From contig CAZORL010000014.1 of the NCBI GenBank assembly GCA_964582375.1, forward strand, positions 1-36,287: a stretch of 36,287 nt of DNA, in the 5' to 3' direction. Both the position numbers and the translations under genes were made by a program. The stretch is from CAKSQF01 sp964582375 (GTDB lineage Bacteria; Bacillota; Clostridia; Oscillospirales; CAG-272). The notes under the pieces were generated by a model that had not been told where the DNA came from, did no database searches, and was given only the letters and a program-made list of their open reading frames with translations. Shown one piece after another: positions 31,410-36,287 of this stretch; the first letter of the stretch is position 1; every line of letters begins with the position of its first letter.

Positions 31410-32386
31410 GCACTGCAACCCTAAACTACCCGCTGTTTGACGGAGAAAAGATCATAGAAAATGCATCGGTCAAAACAGAAAACGGAATCATCACCGCCGT
31501 GACCGAGGTTCAAAATGTTGACAGCCGTTATCTTTTGATGCCCGGGCTGATCGATGCACATACTCACATATCGACCGAATATCAAGTCTCGGAAATGCTA
31601 AAGTGCGGTATCGTTGCCGCATGTGATGTCTCTGCCCCGAGCGGTCTTGTTGCAGGTTCCAAAGATCTTACGATCATATCCTCCGCAGGGATGTCCGTGG
31701 GGACATTTAGCGGCAAGGGATATGTCAAAAGGGCGATCGAGAGCGGTGCAAAATACATCAAGGTTCTGCTGTTTGAGCCAAATCTTATGCCCAAAGCGGC
31801 ACTGAAGAGCATTTGCATCTCGGCGCACGAGCAGGATCTCAAGGTTGCCGTTCACGCAACGAGTACAAAGGCAGAGAGAATGGCAATAGAGTGCGGCGCG
31901 GACATTTTGCTTCACGTTCCTATGAAGGAAGAACTGCCCGAGAGCCTTGCCCAAGAGATCGCCGAGCGCACTGTTGCGGTTGCGCCGACGCTTGTAATGA
32001 TGGAAACCTTTTCTCATAGCGGCAGGGGCGGATATCTCCCCGAGCATTATAAAAATGCGGAAGACGCAGTCCGCACCCTTCACAAGTGCGGCGTTACACT
32101 GCTTGCCGCAACCGATGCAAACGACGGAAGCTTTGCGCCTGCCGTCTCTTACGGCACTTCCTTGCATCGTGAAATGGAGCTGCTTTGTGGGGCAGGGCTT
32201 GAACCCATCGAGGTCTTGGCGGCTGCGACAAGCAGTGTCTGCAAGGTTTTCGGCATCGAAGGGCTTGGTTCTGTGTCGGTCGGCAAGAAGGCGACGCTTA
32301 TCTTGATCGACGGCAGACCGGACAAAGAAATTACGACCATCAAAAACATTAGTCAAATTTGGACAGACGGAGAGCGGAAATTGTGA
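31406..32386 (+). CDS. Metal-dependent amidohydrolase (imidazolonepropionase-like group)
   Basis: A 326-residue amidohydrolase-1 family TIM barrel. Metal and catalytic residues: His52-x-His54 in LIDAHTHIS, a Lys in YIKVLLF (carboxylated lysine position), His in KVAVHATS, His in DILLHVP and Asp in LAATDAND. The short N-terminal beta-sandwich (GEKIIENASVKTENGIITAV) and C-terminal SVSVGKKATLILIDG close the second domain. Overlaps its neighbours by 4 bases at each end (ATGA, GTGA). Substrate unknown: the group hydrolyses cyclic amides, peptides and lactones. Confidence 0.87.
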   Translation: MSTATLNYPLFDGEKIIENASVKTENGIITAVTEVQNVDSRYLLMPGLIDAHTHISTEYQVSEMLKCGIVAACDVSAPSGLVAGSKDLTIISSAGMSVGTFSGKGYVKRAIESGAKYIKVLLFEPNLMPKAALKSICISAHEQDLKVAVHATSTKAERMAIECGADILLHVPMKEELPESLAQEIAERTVAVAPTLVMMETFSHSGRGGYLPEHYKNAEDAVRTLHKCGVTLLAATDANDGSFAPAVSYGTSLHREMELLCGAGLEPIEVLAAATSSVCKVFGIEGLGSVSVGKKATLILIDGRPDKEITTIKNISQIWTDGERKL

Positions 32387-33372
32387 AAATAATTACGACA
32401 GAAGAGCATATACCGCTGAAAACACTCGGTGAACCGCTTGCCAAATATCGATCCGAGGATGCGATGCGTACATCGGCGGCAGGCTCTCCGGGGCTTCCGT
32501 ATTATCCCGACCCGGAGCTTTTCTGCAATATCGAAAAACGCATCGAAAGCATGGACAGGCATGGTATCACAAAGCAGATCCTTTCTTCCCCCGTTTGCAC
32601 ACAGCTTTTGCCGAAAGACAAGGCAGGTGTTGTCAGCGATGCCAATGACGAGCTTGCCGAGATCGTGAAAGGTCACCCCGACCGATTCGGTGCATTTGCA
32701 ACACTGCCATGGAAAGACATCGATACCTCGGTCAAGGAACTTGAGAGATCGATCACAAAGCTCGGTTTTCAAGGTATCATCCTTGCAGGTCGTGCCTCGG
32801 GAGAGGATAAGTTTCTCGATGACAAAGCCTTTCTACCGATATTGGAGGCGGCGGAAAGTCTGAGTGCTCCCATCTGTATTCACCCCGCACCGCCGATGAC
32901 GAGCGTGCAAAAAAGCTATTATGACGGGCTTGGCGACAGACTGAGTGCAAGACTTTCGCTCTATGGCTGGGGCTGGCACAATGAGGCGGGGATACAGATA
33001 CTGCGGCTGATACTTTCGGGGGCATTTGAGAAATTCCCGAAACTTCAGATCATCGCCGGTCATTGGGGCGAGATGGTGCCCTTCTTTCTCTCGCGACTCG
33101 ATCAGGCACTGCCGAGATCGGTAACGGGACTTGAACGAACGATAACCGAGACATTCAGAGAAAACGTATATGTCACGCCGAGTGGGATCTTTGACTATCC
33201 GCAACTTAAATTCTGCATGGATGTACTCGGGGCGGAGCGGATCATTCATTCGGCAGACTATCCGTTTATACTGAACGACGGGGCACTCACATTCATCGAA
33301 AAAGCCCCGATAGACGATGACGAAAAGGAACTTATCGCATACAAAAATGCGGAGAAATTATTTAGAATATGA
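32383..33372 (+). CDS. Amidohydrolase-2 family hydrolase/decarboxylase (ACMSD-like)
   Basis: A 329-residue TIM barrel of the PF04909 group, including aminocarboxymuconate-semialdehyde and gamma-resorcylate decarboxylases. It starts KIITTEEHIP (Glu8-x0-His9 in place of HxH, as in decarboxylases), with His in CIHPAPP, His in IAGHWGEMVPF and Asp in HSADYPF completing the metal site. The start is GTG at 32383, overlapping the previous stop by 4 bases, with GGAGAG upstream. Its decarboxylase-type motifs suggest an aromatic or muconate-like acid; hydrolysis of a lactone is the alternative. Confidence 0.85.
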   Translation: MKIITTEEHIPLKTLGEPLAKYRSEDAMRTSAAGSPGLPYYPDPELFCNIEKRIESMDRHGITKQILSSPVCTQLLPKDKAGVVSDANDELAEIVKGHPDRFGAFATLPWKDIDTSVKELERSITKLGFQGIILAGRASGEDKFLDDKAFLPILEAAESLSAPICIHPAPPMTSVQKSYYDGLGDRLSARLSLYGWGWHNEAGIQILRLILSGAFEKFPKLQIIAGHWGEMVPFFLSRLDQALPRSVTGLERTITETFRENVYVTPSGIFDYPQLKFCMDVLGAERIIHSADYPFILNDGALTFIEKAPIDDDEKELIAYKNAEKLFRI

Positions 33373-33386
33373 AAAGGAGAAGGATC

Positions 33387-34334
33387 ATGACGGATATAAG
33401 CAGACTCGGACTCGGCTGTATGGGAATGTCGAGCCGTCGAAATCCCGAAAATTCAGTAAAAACCATCCACAAAGCACTTGAGAGCGGCATCACACTTTTC
33501 AACACTGGCGAGTTTTACAGCACGGGCGAGAGCGAGATGATCGTCGGCGAGGCAATGCGTGGTGTTCCGAGGGAGAGCTGTTTCCTGTCGGTCAAATTCG
33601 GCGTTCTGCCTCAGCCGGGCGGCGGCATCTACGGGCTTGACAACAAACCTTTCAACATCAAAGGGCATCTTGCGTATTCACTCGCAAGGCTTGGCATGGA
33701 CTATGTCGATCTCTATCAGCCCGCCCGTCAGGACACGGAGATCCCCGTGGAAGAGGTGGTCGGAGAAATATCAAGGCTTGTCGAGGCAGGTTATGTTCGC
33801 CACATCGGTCTTTCGATGGTGGATGCCGAGACGCTCCGCCGTGCCTGCAAGGTACACCCCATTCACACGGTGGAGATGTCATATTCGCTCGTGAACAGAG
33901 AAATCGAAAAAGAGCTGATCGACACGGCAAGCGAGCTTGGTGTCAAGGTACTTGCCTTCGGCACGATCGGGCACGGACTGTTTGCCGACAATGCTCTTGA
34001 GAGCATGGACAAAAATCCTCGCGGCATGCTCTCGCCCGAAAATCGGGATACAAATCTGCAAATGCTCAAGGCTGTCAAGGCGATCGCAGACGAAAAGGGT
34101 ATCGGACTCTCACAACTTGCGCTTGCGTGGTCGCTTGCAAAATACGACCATGTTCAGAGCCTTGTCGGAACTGCAAACCCCGAGCATCTCGACAGTGCGA
34201 TCGATGCACTGAAGATCGAATTTACCAAAGAAGATATCGAGCGCATCGAGACTGCCATCCCTGCCGACAAATTCGTGGGCAGAGGTATGCGCAATTTTGT
34301 ATTCACGGACGGCAAAATGTCGCTTACAAAATAA
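33387..34334 (+). CDS. Aldo/keto reductase with altered catalytic tetrad
   Basis: A 315-residue aldo/keto reductase fold. The Tyr (FNTGEFYSTGES) and Lys (SVKFG) are present, but the usual Asp is Asn (FNTGE for FDTAD) and the usual His is replaced (YQPARQD where most have Q-H-R). This 'NTGDFY / YQPAR' variant also exists in other bacteria, so it is a subfamily rather than decay, but its chemistry may differ. ATG at 33387 follows AAGGAGAAGG; an ATG 18 bases earlier overlaps that site. It sits 14 bases after the ACMSD-like gene in the operon. Confidence 0.85.
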   Translation: MTDISRLGLGCMGMSSRRNPENSVKTIHKALESGITLFNTGEFYSTGESEMIVGEAMRGVPRESCFLSVKFGVLPQPGGGIYGLDNKPFNIKGHLAYSLARLGMDYVDLYQPARQDTEIPVEEVVGEISRLVEAGYVRHIGLSMVDAETLRRACKVHPIHTVEMSYSLVNREIEKELIDTASELGVKVLAFGTIGHGLFADNALESMDKNPRGMLSPENRDTNLQMLKAVKAIADEKGIGLSQLALAWSLAKYDHVQSLVGTANPEHLDSAIDALKIEFTKEDIERIETAIPADKFVGRGMRNFVFTDGKMSLTK

Positions 34335-34357
34335 AAGACAAAAGGAGAACCAAGATA

Positions 34358-35347
34358 ATGTACAAAGCAGACGAAAAGCGTTATGCTTCAATGCCCTACA
34401 ACCGCCTCGGGAACAGCGGACTGAAACTCCCTGCGGTATCGCTCGGCTTATGGCACAATTTCGGCAGTACGGGTCGCTTTGAAAACATGCGTCAAATGTG
34501 CTTTACCGCATTCGACAACGGCATCACGCATTTTGACATCGCCAACAACTACGGACCTCCAGAGGGTGCGGCAGAGATCAATTTCGGTCGCATACTCAAG
34601 GAAGACCTCGGCATCTACCGTGATGAGATGATCATCTCGACAAAATCGGGCTACTACATGTGGCAAGGTCCTTACGGCGAATGGGGCAGTCGAAAGCAGC
34701 TGCTTGCAAGCCTTGACCAAAGTCTTAAACGACTGGGACTTGACTATGTCGATATTTTCTATCACCACAGACCCGATCCAAACACGCCTCTTGAAGAAAC
34801 GATGGGTGCACTGGCGACGGCGGTGAACTCGGGCAAAGCATTGTATGTCGGGCTGTCAAACTACGATGGTGCACGCATGGAGCAGGCGGCGAAGATCCTC
34901 GACGATCTGCATGTTCCGTTTGTGATAAATCAGAACAGCTACTCGATCTTCAACCGCACGATCGAAAACAATAATCTCAAAGAGACAGCCGCAAGGCTCG
35001 GCAAGGGTATCATAGCCTTTTCACCGCTCGACCAAGGCGTTCTGACCGATCGCTATCTGAAAGGCGTGCCCGACGACAGCCGCATCATGACCGATGGACG
35101 TTTCCTCAGGGAGAGTGCGCTGACAAAAGAGAGGCTCGATCGTGTGCGAAAGCTGAATGAGATCGCATCCGAACGCGGTCAAACGCTTGCTCAAATGGCA
35201 CTTGCCTGGATACTTCGTGACGGTAAGGTGGCAAGCGTCCTCGTAGGCGCATCCAAACCCGAGCAGATCACAGACAACATTAAAGCGGCAGAAAATACAA
35301 CATTTACATCCGACGAACTTGAACTCATCGATAGTATAAGCCTGTAA
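34358..35347 (+). CDS. Aldo/keto reductase, YghZ/AKR14-like
   Basis: A 329-residue reductase close in pattern to E. coli YghZ (L-glyceraldehyde-3-phosphate reductase, AKR14): MPYNRLGNSGLKLPAVSLGLWHNFG, HFDIANNYGPPEGAAE (Asp, Tyr), STKSGYYMWQGPYGEWGSRK (Lys) and FYHHRPDPNTPLEETM (His), i.e. a complete tetrad. Cofactor end VLVGASKPEQI. ATG after AAAGGAG, 23 bases after the preceding gene. Last gene of the operon, followed by a 15-bp hairpin. It likely reduces an aldehyde or ketone intermediate of the pathway with NADPH. Confidence 0.9.
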   Translation: MYKADEKRYASMPYNRLGNSGLKLPAVSLGLWHNFGSTGRFENMRQMCFTAFDNGITHFDIANNYGPPEGAAEINFGRILKEDLGIYRDEMIISTKSGYYMWQGPYGEWGSRKQLLASLDQSLKRLGLDYVDIFYHHRPDPNTPLEETMGALATAVNSGKALYVGLSNYDGARMEQAAKILDDLHVPFVINQNSYSIFNRTIENNNLKETAARLGKGIIAFSPLDQGVLTDRYLKGVPDDSRIMTDGRFLRESALTKERLDRVRKLNEIASERGQTLAQMALAWILRDGKVASVLVGASKPEQITDNIKAAENTTFTSDELELIDSISL

Positions 35348-35358
35348 AATCAAAAGAC

Positions 35359-35399
35359 CTCTCGCCCTGCCCCCGCAAAGATACGGGGCAGGGCGAGAG
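35359..35399 (+). terminator. Terminator of the eight-gene operon
   Basis: A 15-bp perfect stem, CTCTCGCCCTGCCCC (35359-35373) with its complement at 35385-35399. The T tract after it is interrupted (TGTTGTGGTTT), so efficiency is uncertain. Confidence 0.8.
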
Positions 35400-35408
35400 T
35401 GTTGTGGT

Positions 35409-35771
35409 TTATGTGGTTTTATTGATGTTGCTTTTAGCTGTATTGACCGATGAAACAAGCATTGCCCGCAACGATCTGCATTTAGATTCAAGGAGCTCAT
35501 ACTGATCCGCACCGATGTAGTTGGTCTTATAAAGCAGTTCCAACCAATACCCGGTCTCGTTTGCTTCTTTCAGGGCAATTTGCATTTTAGAGATAAAATC
35601 AGCCGTTCCGTGTGCATATTTCGCTTCACGGATATTTGCGCCGATCGACGTGCCACTTCTGCCGATCTGATTTGATATAATACTCTCGTGCCCTTCTTTT
35701 AACTGCTAAACAAGATTTACGATCTGAACCGCAAATTCCATAGATTGCTCCGCCAGCTTGTCACTCGCCAC
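35409..35771 (-). pseudogene. Four-helix-bundle (23S rRNA intervening-protein type) gene interrupted by one amber codon
   Basis: From a GTG at 35769-35771 the frame reads DKLAEQSMEFAVQIVNLV-stop-QLKEGHESIISNQIGRSGTSIGANIREAKYAHG, then KMQIALKEANETGYWLELL, to TAA at 35409-35411 (120 codons). This is the full four-helix-bundle (PF05635) pattern, including 'RSGTSIGANI.EA' and 'KEA.ET.YWL.LL'. The only defect is TAG at 35706-35708. Promoter and AAGGA ribosome site are intact. TAG is a normal stop elsewhere here, so this should be a recent nonsense mutation or a sequencing error rather than recoding. Confidence 0.82.
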
Positions 35772-35793
35772 AATATCACCGTCCTTTTGGCAA

Positions 35794-35822
35794 ATTATAA
35801 CACAAAAATCTCAATTTGTCAA
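35794..35822 (-). promoter_or_regulatory. Promoter of the four-helix-bundle gene
   Basis: TTGACA (35817-35822), 17-base spacer, TATAAT (35794-35799), minus strand, preceded by ATA. Confidence 0.83.
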
Positions 35823-35833
35823 TATCCCCCCCA

Positions 35834-35904
35834 TTTTCATAAGCCGTAGGCTTGCTTCACAGCAAAGCGACTTCATTTTTCATGCGCCGATAGGCGCACT
35901 TCAT
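35834..35904. repeat. Palindromic repeat cluster (hairpins framed by TTTTCAT and CTTCAT)
   Basis: Three small hairpins in a row: AAGCC-GTA-GGCTT (35841-35853), GCTT-N7-AAGC (35854-35868) and GCGCC-GATA-GGCGC (35884-35897). TTTTCAT precedes the first and third (35834-35840, 35877-35883) and ACTTCAT follows the second and third (35870-35876, 35898-35904). Such mosaic hairpin strings are intergenic repeats in many Clostridia. Confidence 0.65.
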
Positions 35905-35913
35905 TTCCAAAAC

Positions 35914-35940
35914 AAAAACGCACCCAAAGGGTGCGTTTTT
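35914..35940 (-). terminator. Terminator of the tRNA cluster
   Basis: ACGCACCC (35918-35925) pairs with GGGTGCGT (35929-35936), with T runs on both strands; it lies directly 3' of tRNA-Cys. Confidence 0.87.
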
Positions 35941-35944
35941 GTTT

Positions 35945-36018
35945 TGGAGGCGCCACCCGGAATCGGACCGGGGATAAAGGTTTTGCAGACCTCTGCCTTA
36001 CCGCTTGGCTATGGCGCC
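35945..36018 (-). tRNA. trnC: tRNA-Cys (GCA anticodon)
   Basis: Minus strand: acceptor GGCGCCA/TGGCGCC, anticodon arm GAGGT-CTGCAAA-ACCTT with anticodon GCA, discriminator T, encoded CCA (35945-35947). Confidence 0.95.
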
Positions 36019-36077
36019 TTATGAAAAAATCCACGGCAGGTTATGAACTATCATGTTACAGCCATGGACTTTTTATT

Positions 36078-36153
36078 TGGAGCGGATTACGGGGCTCGAA
36101 CCCGCCACCTCCACCTTGGCAAGGTGGCGCTCTACCAAATGAGCTAAATCCGC
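36078..36153 (-). tRNA. trnG: tRNA-Gly (GCC anticodon)
   Basis: Minus strand: acceptor GCGGATT/AATCCGC, anticodon arm CCACC-TTGCCAA-GGTGG with anticodon GCC, T arm with GGTTCGAGCC, discriminator T, encoded CCA (36078-36080). Confidence 0.96.
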
Positions 36154-36232
36154 AGAAAGCGCCGTCTTTTACAACTTTTCGGCAGGTTGTCGGACATGTG
36201 TCACTGTCCTCAACAATCCTAAATATAAGGAT

Positions 36233-36287
36233 TGGTGCCTCCGGTCGGAATCGAACCAACGACACAGGGATTTTCAGTCCCTCGCTC
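36233..36287 (-). tRNA. trnF: tRNA-Phe (GAA anticodon), 5' part beyond the window
   Basis: Minus strand: anticodon arm AGGGA-CTGAAAA-TCCCT gives anticodon GAA; T arm GTTGG-TTCGATT-CCGAC; 3' acceptor CGGAGGC, discriminator A, encoded CCA (36233-36235). The D arm and 5' acceptor strand lie past the right edge. Confidence 0.9.

Noticed and set aside
35409..35771. Avd-like accessory protein of a diversity-generating retroelement
   Set aside because: Avd is also a four-helix bundle, but no reverse transcriptase or template/variable repeat is present nearby.
35834..35904. CRISPR array
   Set aside because: Hairpins differ in sequence, spacing is far too short, repeats are not direct copies, and no cas genes are present.

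Overview
The window looks like a chromosomal segment of a plant-polysaccharide-using Clostridia member (Bacillota, probably Oscillospirales/Ruminococcaceae-like). Reasons visible in the sequence: a T-box riboswitch, consensus TTGACA-17-TATAAT promoters, strong AGGAGG ribosome binding sites, lipoproteins with Thr/Pro-rich linkers, GH43- and GH28-like polysaccharide genes, and 3' CCA encoded in the tRNA genes. It may be metagenome-derived, but nothing in the sequence proves this.

Layout. (1) 1-690: start of a secreted concanavalin-like protein, running off the left edge. (2) 808-3896 (-): TrpXYZ-type ABC importer behind a T-box whose specifier reads UGG (Trp). The matching tRNA-Trp gene lies at 25753. 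(3) 4238-8269 (-): cytoplasmic GH43 enzyme, CDP-alcohol phosphatidyltransferase and aldo/keto reductase, each with its own promoter. (4) 8300-11328 (-): TM1266-type small regulator, an unassigned structured RNA ending in a terminator, then an NMT1/SsuA-type ABC importer. (5) 11350-12634 (+): purine nucleoside phosphorylase and cytidine deaminase (nucleoside salvage). (6) 12818-15090 (-): DUF1538 membrane protein plus a tandem PII-like protein. (7) 15192-22004: zinc-ribbon membrane protein, CBM9-like lipoprotein, ribokinase, and a 1273-residue membrane-anchored GH28-like protein behind a perfect inverted-repeat operator. (8) 22014-25664 (-): metal-responsive ArsR repressor, HMA metallochaperone, P1B ATPase, then a diacylglycerol-kinase-family lipid kinase.

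(9) 25706-28490 is the accessory island: tRNA-Trp with terminator, then an AT-rich orphan Rhs C-terminal tip (probable GIY-YIG/URI-type nuclease toxin) with a leucine-rich-repeat candidate immunity gene, then repeat hairpins and the remnant of a pyridoxamine-oxidase-family gene. (10) 28491-35399 (+): an eight-gene operon (MFS transporter, MarR regulator, DUF5131, OB-fold protein, two amidohydrolases, two aldo/keto reductases), tightly coupled from the third gene onward; the pathway is not recognised. (11) 35409-36287 (-): four-helix-bundle gene broken by one amber codon, palindromic repeats, and a tRNA-Cys/Gly/Phe cluster.

Almost every transcription unit begins with the same housekeeping-type promoter, often with an extended CTATTGACA -35 box. 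The most promising unexplained items are the structured RNA at about 10836-10975, the Rhs tip/LRR pair, the DUF1538-PII pair and the eight-gene operon.
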